Positions 49,235 to 56,834 of a stretch of 64,000 nucleotides of DNA are shown piece by piece. The DNA is from Dehalobacter sp. 12DCB1 (GTDB lineage Bacteria > Bacillota > Desulfitobacteriia > Desulfitobacteriales > Syntrophobotulaceae): assembly GCF_004343605.1 (NCBI RefSeq), contig NZ_POSF01000002.1, forward strand, positions 186,001-250,000. The letters are read 5' to 3'. Position 1 is the first letter of the stretch. Every line of letters starts with the position of its first letter. A program made the position numbers and the translations under genes. Below the pieces are notes generated by a model. The model was not told where the DNA came from, did no database searches, and saw nothing but the letters and a program-made list of their open reading frames with translations.

Positions 49235-49270
49235 ATGGAGATGCCTTTAAAGCATCTCCATTTCCATTTT
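49235..49270 (+). terminator. Terminator after hppA
   Basis: ATGGAGATGC (49235-49244) and GCATCTCCAT (49252-49261) form a perfect 10-bp stem followed by TTCCATTTT. Confidence 0.8.
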
Positions 49271-49417
49271 GTATGAAATTTTATTTATTCTTTAAGACTA
49301 ACATCGAAGCTTAATTTACCATCATAAAATCAAAGACATTGCATTCAGCAAAAAAATCTGTTTAAATAAACCGATAAGGACATTATTGCCTGATATTGGC
49401 AAGTGGAAGGTAGAAGC

Positions 49418-50182
49418 ATGTTTACACGAGAAGAGCTGGTTAAACCTTTTTACTTTTTAGGCGGGAGGACGGGGGTCCTGCTGATTCACGGCTTTACGGC
49501 CTGCCCAATTGATATGAAGCCACTTGGCGAAAGATTTAAGGATTGGGGATATACAGTCCAGGCCCCGCTTCTGCCCGGTCATGGAACTTCAGAAGAAGAA
49601 TTGAAGAAGACATCCTGGCAGGATTGGGAGCAAGTTGTTGCCGAAGCAGCTGAGCAATTAAAGAAAACGTGTGAGAAAGTCCTTGCCGTCGGACATTCCA
49701 TGGGCGGACTGTTGGCACTATCTCTGGCTGCTCAGGGCAGAATCGACGGTGTAGTCTCCATCAATGCCCCGATTATTTATGTTGATGAAAAGCTGCATCA
49801 GGCCGAAAGCTTGATCGGGAAAATAGAATATGTTGGTAAGCCGCATAAAAACAATGAGATCAACCTGAACAGCGAGGGACTTCCACACTTTTCCTATATT
49901 CAGGTACCGGTGATAACATTTGCTTCCCTGAACCAAGCTATTGAACGAATGAAAGGAAAATTACCCCAAGTCAGCTGTCCGACGCTTATGGTCCAGAGTA
50001 TAGCTGACCGGACAGTCCATCCGTCCAGCGGTGAATTTATTCAGAAAAGCATCGGAGATCGTTATTGCGATGCAGTTTACTGGAAAGATGAGGATCACTA
50101 TCTGCCGTTGAGCGCAGCGCGGGACGAATTGGCCAAAAAAATACGGGAATTCATCGAAAGACGTCAGCTGCTGGTCCCATAG
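49418..50182 (+). CDS. Carboxylesterase (alpha/beta hydrolase, Est30-like)
   Basis: A hydrolase of about 254 residues. HGFTACPID near residue 25 forms the oxyanion region, the nucleophile sits in VGHSMGG near 92, and acid and base are near SIADRTVHPS and DEDHYLP. It matches the YvaK/Est30 esterases that sit between secG and rnr in Bacillus, with short-chain or prodrug-type esters as in vitro substrates. The frame opens at GTG 49403; GGAAGG before ATG 49418 is preferred. Confidence 0.9.
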   Translation: MFTREELVKPFYFLGGRTGVLLIHGFTACPIDMKPLGERFKDWGYTVQAPLLPGHGTSEEELKKTSWQDWEQVVAEAAEQLKKTCEKVLAVGHSMGGLLALSLAAQGRIDGVVSINAPIIYVDEKLHQAESLIGKIEYVGKPHKNNEINLNSEGLPHFSYIQVPVITFASLNQAIERMKGKLPQVSCPTLMVQSIADRTVHPSSGEFIQKSIGDRYCDAVYWKDEDHYLPLSAARDELAKKIREFIERRQLLVP

Positions 50183-50290
50183 GTCGGTTTATTGATTTTT
50201 TCTCAAAATAATCTCAAGGAAATACCCATTGCCTGAGCGGTCAACAACGGGTAATATTATTAATAGATAAAGCAGCGAGGTGGAAATAGA

Positions 50291-50755
50291 TTGGCTGAGG
50301 GAATTAAGGTCATCGCTGAAAACAGAAAAGCCAGGCACGATTTCTTTGTCGAGGATAGTTATGAAGCCGGGATCATCTTAACGGGGACCGAGATAAAGTC
50401 AATCCGGGCCGGCCGTGTGAATCTCAAAGACAGTTACGCTGAGATTATCAAGGGTGAGGTCTGGCTGAATCAGATGCATATCAGCCCGTATGAACAAGGG
50501 AACAGGTTCAACCATGATCCGCTGCGGAAGAGAAAACTGCTGCTTAATCGCACCGAGATTATTAAGATGGGGGATAGGGTTAAACTACAGGGAATGACCC
50601 TTGTCCCGTTAAAGATCTATCTCAAGCACGGCATGGCCAAAATTGAACTTGGGCTATGCAAAGGCAAAAAAACTTATGACAAGCGGGATGATCTGGCCGA
50701 GCGGGATGCCAAAAGGCAAATGGAACGGGATTTAAGAGAAAGAAACAAGGGTTAG
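50291..50755 (+). CDS. smpB: SsrA-binding protein SmpB
   Basis: A 154-residue SmpB, the protein partner of tmRNA in rescuing stalled ribosomes. Conserved: [39 protein letters not shown], and a basic C-terminal tail ([23 protein letters not shown]) that enters the mRNA channel. The start is TTG at 50291 with GCGAGGTGG upstream. The ssrA gene is on the same strand 2.1 kb away rather than immediately next. Confidence 0.97.
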   Translation: MAEGIKVIAENRKARHDFFVEDSYEAGIILTGTEIKSIRAGRVNLKDSYAEIIKGEVWLNQMHISPYEQGNRFNHDPLRKRKLLLNRTEIIKMGDRVKLQGMTLVPLKIYLKHGMAKIELGLCKGKKTYDKRDDLAERDAKRQMERDLRERNKG

Positions 50756-50777
50756 TTCGGGGAAAGGGGACGGGGAA

Positions 50778-51767
50778 ATGGACAGCAATCTCCGAAAAAA
50801 AGCTGAAAATCTGATTAACATCTATCAGCAGGTTGCCAAAGATTTTCGCTGGAAAAATTCAAGCAGTATTAATACGCTGATTGCTTTGTCTTATGTAACC
50901 AAAGACAAGGCTTATGACAGGAAAGAAATCGAAAGGGTCAATGACTATATCAAAAAGAATTTGGGATTTTTTTCGAGTTTCAGACAAAGATCCATTCTGT
51001 ATTCAACCTTGCTGCTCGTTAATTCTCCCGATCCGGAAACAAAACTGGATATCCTTCTTGCTTATGATGAAAAACTCAAAGAAAACGGGTTCCGCAGTTA
51101 CACATACAGGCCTGTGACCGCCTATACATTGCTCTTGAATTGCGAACCGCGAAAAGCCGATATTCGGATTGCCAAAGCCTATGAGATTTTCACCGAAATG
51201 AAAAAACATCACCCCTGGCTGACTTCTGGTGATGATTATGCTGTCTCAATCCTGCTTGCAGCTTCGGATAAACCCGTACAGAGTATCACAGCCAAAATGG
51301 AAGAGCTGTACAAAGAGCTTCATGAATGTGGTTTTAGCCGTGGAAACGGACTCCAATTCCTGTCGCACATCTTAAGTCTGAGTGATGAGAACAGTAAGGC
51401 TAAAGCTACGAGATGCCGCATCCTGTATGATTTCTTCGGTCAAAATAAATTAAAAGTCTACGCCAATAACTATGGAACACTCGGTCTGCTTACCTTGCTT
51501 GAAGATAAAAGCCAGAGAGCTGCGCGAGAGGTACTCGGAATAAGTGAAGTTCTCCGAGAAGACCGAAATATCCGCTGGCTAGGCAAGGAGGCTATTTTTC
51601 TTACAGCAGCGTCGCTCGTTTCTTGCACGATGTTGGAAAGCCTCAAAAATAACAATGATGTGATCTATACCAATGCTTTTGTGACGATTGAAGCACTTAT
51701 CGAAGCCCAAAACGCAGCAATGATCGGTGCTGCGTGTGCCGCAACGGCTGCATCCAGCGGCAGCTAG
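50778..51767 (+). CDS. DUF4003-like hypothetical protein
   Basis: A 329-residue soluble, mostly alpha-helical protein without signal or TM segments except a small-residue C-terminus (AAMIGAACAATAASSGS). Start and body (MDSNLRKKAENLINIYQQVAKDF.., RSILYSTLLLVNSPDPETKLD) resemble the DUF4003 family of Firmicutes, whose function is unknown. It begins 22 bp after smpB with GGGGAAAGGGGACGGGG ahead, so it is probably cotranscribed with smpB. Confidence 0.75.
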   Translation: MDSNLRKKAENLINIYQQVAKDFRWKNSSSINTLIALSYVTKDKAYDRKEIERVNDYIKKNLGFFSSFRQRSILYSTLLLVNSPDPETKLDILLAYDEKLKENGFRSYTYRPVTAYTLLLNCEPRKADIRIAKAYEIFTEMKKHHPWLTSGDDYAVSILLAASDKPVQSITAKMEELYKELHECGFSRGNGLQFLSHILSLSDENSKAKATRCRILYDFFGQNKLKVYANNYGTLGLLTLLEDKSQRAAREVLGISEVLREDRNIRWLGKEAIFLTAASLVSCTMLESLKNNNDVIYTNAFVTIEALIEAQNAAMIGAACAATAASSGS

Positions 51768-52478
51768 CGCGTATCGATCATCCGCCAGGCAGTTTTGTCT
51801 GCTAGGTGGCTATTAAAAGCGGACTCCGCATCTATAAAGACATGATCATAGTGACCGAATTCAGGCTGCGAAAATATGGATTTCGGTATAACAAGCTCCG
51901 CAATACAGGCGGTTTTTCTGAAAACTGGTGGTATAGGGTGACCGGTCTGCATGGGTATAGGGACTGGTGTACGAGTCCGGTGAACTCCAGTTGGAAGACC
52001 ATAGTGAGGCAAGTCCGCCGTCAGGATAACCTAGGAAAATAATATCGCTTTCAGATAGTCCCAATGATGTCAAAGCTTTCACTGATTCCTGCTGGCGCGT
52101 ATAGCCAAAATGGATATATTCTTTTGGTGTAAGCGTCATTTTTGTATAGTCTAAATGGGCTGCGACCCTATAACCATCACCATTGGTCATAAGGACCACT
52201 TTTACTTTACCTCCATTAACCAACGTCTTTTTGATGAGCATACCCGCCCCCAGTGTCTCGTCATCGGGGTGCGGAGCAATGACAAGGACCCTGGAGCTTG
52301 CTCCGGGCGTATCGGTATGCTCCGAAGTTGTGTCGACCATATAATTGGCAACCATTTGATCCGATATGATAAATACAAACGCGAATACAAGGATCAGAGT
52401 CGAAGCAGCCAGGAAAATTCTTCTTTTCAAAATCTTTTTCATAATATCTCTTCTAAGCCCATCAAAATTTGTATTCAA
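51764..52478 (-). pseudogene. Broken PIG-L family deacetylase
   Basis: The likely start is ATG at 52442 after AGAAGAGAT. A signal/TM anchor (about 20 residues) precedes the PIG-L zinc motif APHPDDETLGAG, and LGYPDGGLASLW follows. After RLYCG the frame is lost; the annotated frame stops at 51861. The second half (IPKSIFSQPEFGHYDHVFIDAESAF) continues in another frame to 51764, but about a dozen expected residues between the halves are missing and the C-terminus is short. Intact relatives remove acetyl groups from N-acetylglucosaminyl substrates. The gene ends tail to tail with the DUF4003 gene. Confidence 0.75.
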
Positions 52479-52862
52479 GATTTTTTGCTCGAGCGATTTT
52501 ATACAAAATTTATAGTCTTTATAGTTAAATTGTTACCTAATATTATATCTTAAAATAAGATGCTTAAAAATAGCATGAGATAATAAAAATTGAGATGTGA
52601 CTAAATTAAAATGATTTAAATAAAATTAAGCATTCATTATGTGAGGTGATATTACCCTAGGATAATTTTTGAAATAACACAAAAAGTGCAAGTAAAGCTT
52701 AAAAAATAAAAAAATTACAAAATTAATTATTAAGTAGAGGATTAAATTATAAATAAAAATAAAATTCTATAGGCTGAGTAATACTTCTTAAGGAAGATGT
52801 TTGTATTTTCTGTAAACATTAAATAAAATTCTCAAGTTAGTACTAGTCAAAATGTAGAGATA
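52479..52862. other. AT-rich intergenic stretch without genes
   Basis: About 380 bp of very AT-rich DNA between the broken deacetylase and the ssrA promoter. No frame with coding character, no clear terminator and no repeat was recognised. The change in base composition begins here. Confidence 0.6.
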
Positions 52863-52871
52863 TGGTATAAT
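52863..52871 (+). promoter_or_regulatory. Extended -10 promoter of ssrA
   Basis: TGGTATAAT, a perfect extended -10 element, 20 bp before the mature tmRNA 5' end, with a TAGTCA-like -35 at 52844-52849. Confidence 0.6.
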
Positions 52872-52890
52872 GATATTGCTACATTTTCTC

Positions 52891-53243
52891 GGGGGCGTTT
52901 TAGACTCGCTCGGGGGAGCAATGGTAAGAGTTGCGTGTCGAGATCCCGCTTGACCTCGTTAAACAGCGGACAAACAATAACTGACAAAACAAATTACGCT
53001 TTAGCAGCTTAAGCTGCTACATCCTGCCTTCTGTGTCTGCGGTGAAGAGTTCAGGGTGTCAAAACAGCAGGCTATCCTGTGAGACCACCGTCTGAGGTCA
53101 ATCAGGTAAACGAATCAGACTGGCTTCAAAGGAATCCCGCTTTCAGGAGTCCAGCGAAGCGAGAAGTAAAATGAGAGCTACACACGTAGATACTTTTGGT
53201 ATTGTCTTTCGATACAGGGGTGCAAGTCCCCTCGCCTCCACCA
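52891..53243 (+). ncRNA. ssrA: Transfer-messenger RNA
   Basis: The tmRNA that rescues stalled ribosomes with SmpB. The 5' end GGGGGCG pairs with CGCCTCC (53233-53239) as the acceptor stem, followed by encoded ACCA (53240-53243). The T arm with GGTGCAAGTCCCC is intact. The tag frame ends DKTNYALAA then TAA at 53010-53012; read back in frame it could begin at GGA 52968, giving GQTITDKTNYALAA, or later at ACT or GAC. The resume codon is therefore uncertain. LAA-type ends direct tagged proteins to ClpXP. Pseudoknot segments fill the rest. Confidence 0.95.
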
Positions 53244-53255
53244 AAATTTGTCCAA

Positions 53256-53325
53256 AAACCCGCTATTCATACGGGTTTGAGAATTTTCGGAGCAAATTTC
53301 TAACGGTTCTTTGACCGTTTTTTTG
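53256..53325 (+). terminator. Hairpins and terminator after ssrA
   Basis: AAACCCG...CGGGTTT (53256-53278) is followed by AACGGT-tctttg-ACCGTT with a run of T residues (53302-53325). The second is a standard intrinsic terminator. Confidence 0.8.
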
Positions 53326-53636
53326 TTTACAGTTAGAAAAGTACAAAAAAAGGCCATTAAACCCTCATTGCTGCCACCAATTGTTCAATTGTCAGTAAAG
53401 ATTTATTCCATTGAAACCCCCTGGTATTAGCGGATTCTTAAATATAGACCTCAAAAAAAGTGCTTGTGATGGGTGCTTAATTTTTTTGCGAAAAATTATA
53501 TTTGTTTTATTATATATTTTTACATGCTTCAATTATTCTTCAATACACGTGTTTCGACAAATTACTCTTTTAGGAAGTGATATTATGTTTTAAAGGGATT
53601 TTTGTTATACGGGTATTTTAATTTTGGGGGGTTATT
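53326..53636. other. Intergenic stretch with a possible gene remnant
   Basis: AT-rich DNA between ssrA and the PocR kinase. On the minus strand near 53355-53420 a short frame reads GFQWNKSLLTIEQLVAAMRV before a stop, which looks like the tail of a lost protein, but it is too short to identify. The plus-strand frame in this interval has no coding character. Confidence 0.3.
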
Positions 53637-55319
53637 ATGAAATATAAATTTACTGAATTGGTTGATATTTCTAAACTTCAAGATCTTATGGAAGGATTTT
53701 ATTCAGTAACCGGTATTTTATCAGCAGTTCTTGATACTGATGCAAATATCTTAATTGCTGTTGGCTGGCAAGATATCTGTACAAAATTCCATAGAGTAAA
53801 TAAGCACGCCGAACTCTTATGCAAAAAAAGTGATTTGTATATAAAAAAATATATAGATTCTAATTATGTTAATGATAAATCAAATATCTGTTATAAATGC
53901 GATAATGGACTGATTGATGTAGCCTATCCAATCATTATTGACGGGGAACACTTAGCCACAGTATATACAGGACAGTTTTTATTTGAAGAGCCGGATATAG
54001 AACAATTTCACAGACAGGCAGAAAAATGTGGTTTTAATGAAGAAGACTATATAAACGCAGTAAAAAAAGTACCAATTTATACAAAAGACAAAGTAGATTC
54101 AATTATGAATTATGTCAGGCAATTAGCTGAAATGATGGTACAAATGGGTTTAGCCAAGCTTCAACTTATTGAATCCCAAAAAAAGGCTATGCAAGAAAGT
54201 GAAGCTTTAGTAGAGGAACTGAAAAAAATGGATCAAAATAAAAATCAGTTTCTCAGCATGCTTTCCCATGAGCTCAGAAATCCGCTGGCTTCAATCATGA
54301 TGAGTCTCTCTTTCTTGGACCAAGTGCCTACCTGTGATAAACAAGCTCTAAGGGCTGTGAAAATTGCTAAACGTCAAGGAGAACAGCTTACCCGGCTGGT
54401 TGATGATCTACTGGATGTTACCCGTATTACCCAAAACAAGATTGTACTGAAAAAAGAACGCGTTGAACTCAACAGAGTGGTACAACAGGCTGTGGCTGAT
54501 TACCAGGGGCATTTTTCGGAAAAGGAAGTTGAACTGGAAATCAAATTAACTTCAGACCCAATCTATCTTGAAGCAGACTCAGCACGTCTGACTCAGATAA
54601 TTGGTAACCTGCTACATAATGCAGCCAAATTTACCCTTAAGGGGGATAAAACCCTCGTAATGGTTGAGAAAAAACAGGAGGCCGTAATCACAGTTCAGGA
54701 TACGGGCAGGGGCATTCCAACTGCAATCTTACCAAATCTTTTCACGCCTTTTGTCCAGGTCGACAACTCCCTGGATCGTAGCAATGGTGGTTTAGGTCTG
54801 GGCCTCGCTATTGTCAAAGGAATGGTGGAGCTACATGGTGGGAATGTGACCGCTCATAGTGAAGGATTAGGCTATGGAACACAATTTACAATTTGTCTGC
54901 CGATAAAAGGCATCGATGAGGAACATAAATCAAAGGTTAACAGAGCATCTGCTCATTCACTCAGGATTCTGGTTATAGACGATATTCCAGATATTGTTGA
55001 AATTTTATGTTCCCTGCTAAGCTATTTGGGCCATGAAACTATTGCAGCATTAAGCGGATCTGAGGGTATAGACAAAGCAAAAGAGTTTCGGCCTCAAGTG
55101 GTGATTTGTGATATTGGATTGCCAGGGAAAAATGGATATGAAGTGGCTAAAAGCTTTTGCTGCGATAAGGAACTTAAGGATACATTCTTAATTGCACTTT
55201 CTGGTTACGCCCAACCGAATGATTTGGAACGGGCCAAGGAAGCAGGGTTCAAGAAACATTTAGCAAAGCCGGTGGACTTGAATACTCTTGAACAGACATT
55301 AGCTGAAGTAGTTATTTAG
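53637..55319 (+). CDS. PocR-domain hybrid histidine kinase with receiver domain
   Basis: A 560-residue cytoplasmic hybrid kinase with no TM segments. An N-terminal PocR sensory domain (about 1-170) has a metal- or ligand-binding Cys pattern (CTKFHR, LLCKKS, ICYKCDNGL). A short coiled coil follows, then HisKA (about 203-270, phospho-His in LSMLSHELRNPLAS), HATPase_c (about 315-425, DTGRGIPT and NGGLGLGLAIVKG) and a receiver domain (about 440-560, Asp in VVICDIGLPGKNGYE). PocR domains are linked to sensing small hydrocarbon derivatives in propanediol or methanol regulons. No partner regulator or target operon is adjacent. GGGGGG precedes the ATG. Confidence 0.9.
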   Translation: MKYKFTELVDISKLQDLMEGFYSVTGILSAVLDTDANILIAVGWQDICTKFHRVNKHAELLCKKSDLYIKKYIDSNYVNDKSNICYKCDNGLIDVAYPIIIDGEHLATVYTGQFLFEEPDIEQFHRQAEKCGFNEEDYINAVKKVPIYTKDKVDSIMNYVRQLAEMMVQMGLAKLQLIESQKKAMQESEALVEELKKMDQNKNQFLSMLSHELRNPLASIMMSLSFLDQVPTCDKQALRAVKIAKRQGEQLTRLVDDLLDVTRITQNKIVLKKERVELNRVVQQAVADYQGHFSEKEVELEIKLTSDPIYLEADSARLTQIIGNLLHNAAKFTLKGDKTLVMVEKKQEAVITVQDTGRGIPTAILPNLFTPFVQVDNSLDRSNGGLGLGLAIVKGMVELHGGNVTAHSEGLGYGTQFTICLPIKGIDEEHKSKVNRASAHSLRILVIDDIPDIVEILCSLLSYLGHETIAALSGSEGIDKAKEFRPQVVICDIGLPGKNGYEVAKSFCCDKELKDTFLIALSGYAQPNDLERAKEAGFKKHLAKPVDLNTLEQTLAEVVI

Positions 55320-55546
55320 TATTCTTATATATATGAGCGCCATGGTACCATTTGACGGTATCGAAGGGGTGCCTCGGCAGGCATAAACGCTTCTATGTCG
55401 GGATGTCGTCACGAATAGGTAAAATTACTTTCTTTTTCGTTTGTTATTATCAATACCGAGTTTAGTCTAGTGTTACTGGCAGATATACTAAGGACCGTTG
55501 ATCCCTCTAATTGGTTTTCGGAGTTTGAATTTGTCAATTCTGCTCA
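55320..55546. other. Intergenic stretch with no clear feature
   Basis: Between the kinase gene and the minus-strand terminator. GC is higher at 55340-55410, where a minus-strand frame reads HPDIEAFMPAEAPLRYRQMV. That may be a decayed gene but matches nothing I recognise. Confidence 0.3.
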
Positions 55547-55590
55547 CGGAAAAACCTCCGTTACATAAATTCCTATGCATTCGGAGGTTT
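55547..55590 (-). terminator. Terminator facing the small acidic gene
   Basis: On the minus strand, AAACCTCCG (55590-55582) and CGGAGGTTT (55560-55552) form a 9-bp stem followed by TTCCGTG. The T-run favours termination of the minus-strand gene at 55684. Confidence 0.65.
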
Positions 55591-55683
55591 ACACAGTTTT
55601 TCAGCACTCTCGTATAATAGTAGAATTCTGTTCCACTTGACTAGTAGTATTGATCATAACTTTGGTTCTTCTTGGTTATCTGC

Positions 55684-55857
55684 TTATTCGACTTCTTCTG
55701 CATCGTCATCTTCGTCGTCATCGTCGATATCGTCATCTTCTTCGTCGAAAGCGAATTTCATTACTTCGCCATTCGTATACGTTACCTTTACTTTTAAAAC
55801 GTCAATATTGTTGGTTAAGGAATCGATAACCTGTTTTAGAAATTCATCTTTGTGCAT
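55684..55857 (-). CDS. Small protein with aspartate-rich tail
   Basis: A 57-residue protein: about 38 ordinary residues (MHKDEFLKQVIDSLTNNIDV.., VKVTYTNGEVMKFAF) followed by a tail almost entirely Asp and Glu (DDDIDDDDEDDDAEEVE). AAAGGAGC before ATG 55857 is strong, so the 13 residues further upstream in the open frame are not used. The body might form a small beta-hairpin protein. The tail may bind metals or mimic nucleic acid. It is monocistronic with its own terminator. I know no family for it. Confidence 0.7.
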   Translation of the reverse strand: MHKDEFLKQVIDSLTNNIDVLKVKVTYTNGEVMKFAFDEEDDDIDDDDEDDDAEEVE

Positions 55858-56049
55858 GATCTTGCTCCTTTCTTTTTTATATTTTATCAACTTCATCTCC
55901 CCCTAAAGAACTGTGCTAGGTGAAAGACGATAGCTTTGATACTATATGATCATTTTACACAATTGGTACAAGATTTGTGTTTATTACTAATAATATAGAA
56001 TCATTCTAAAGAAGCCAATTGTTTCTTCGAATATCAATGATTTGTTGCC

Positions 56050-56672
56050 TTAAACCTTCATTCTCGCTTGAACTTCTGACCAATCTCCAGTTAAGTTTGT
56101 GAGAATAAAGGGTGTGCTTTCGTTTTGATAGAGCTCTTTCAGGACTTTTAGTGGCCTATCTGTTTTTGTTCCGAAAACTAGTTTATTGGGATGAAAGATC
56201 ATAGTGCTCTTCCTTCCCGTAAAAACTCCGGATTAGATACAATATCAAATGAATCTTTGTCGGTGCCCATTTCAAGGAATGTTTGGTAAATCCATTCATT
56301 GGTTCCAGGGGGAACGGCACTTTTGGTAATGATAATTTTGTAACTATTAATCGTTGCAGCAATCAGATAACCCGTTTAAGAAAACTTAGATTGCAGGTGC
56401 CATCGTTTTGGGAAGGAGTACCGACGGCAATTAATATAATTGGATAAACCCTAATACTCTCTACGACATTGTTCGAAAAATAGAGTATATTTTTTTGACT
56501 ATATTCGGTAATCAAGTCTTCTAAGCCCGGTTCGTATATTGGAACTCATCTTGAGGAGATTATTAATTTTTTCTTGATCTATATCGACATATTGAACTTC
56601 ATGGCCAAAAACAGCTAAAGCCACTGCTGTTGTGAGGCCTACATAACCTGCACCTACAACGCAAATTCTCAT
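56050..56672 (-). pseudogene. Degraded UDP-glucose 6-dehydrogenase gene
   Basis: Successive minus-strand frames spell the N-terminal half of a UDP-glucose dehydrogenase. ATG 56672 starts MRICVVGAGYVGLTTAVALAV, then in other frames come ILIAVGTPSQNDGTCNLSFL, IIITKSAVPPGTNEW, IVSNPEFLREGRAL followed by a stop, and MIFHPNKLVFGTKTDRPLKV. At least two frameshifts and several stops are visible, and the catalytic Cys region is missing. The intact enzyme makes UDP-glucuronate from the product of GalU, which is intact 3 kb downstream. Confidence 0.88.
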
Positions 56673-56834
56673 TAATTCCTTCAATCCAATCTCATAGAAT
56701 ATCGGTTTATACATCGTATTCCTATGGAAAATGAATTGTTCCATATTCTGGAAAGGACATGGGGGGTATGCCTGTTTCACTTTTTCAATATCCTGGAATA
56801 TATTACATTATATACTTGAAAGGGTGCGGGAAAT

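Noticed and set aside
53256-53278. attR-like copy of the ssrA 3' end
   Set aside because: No duplicate of the tmRNA terminal sequence was found downstream; this segment is a hairpin only.
53411-53593. 60-codon frame before the PocR kinase
   Set aside because: Low-complexity hydrophobic translation, no ribosome site, sits in a promoter-sized gap.
55637-55906. Ser-rich 89-codon frame on the plus strand
   Set aside because: It is the antisense shadow of the Asp-rich tail gene on the minus strand, which has the ribosome site.
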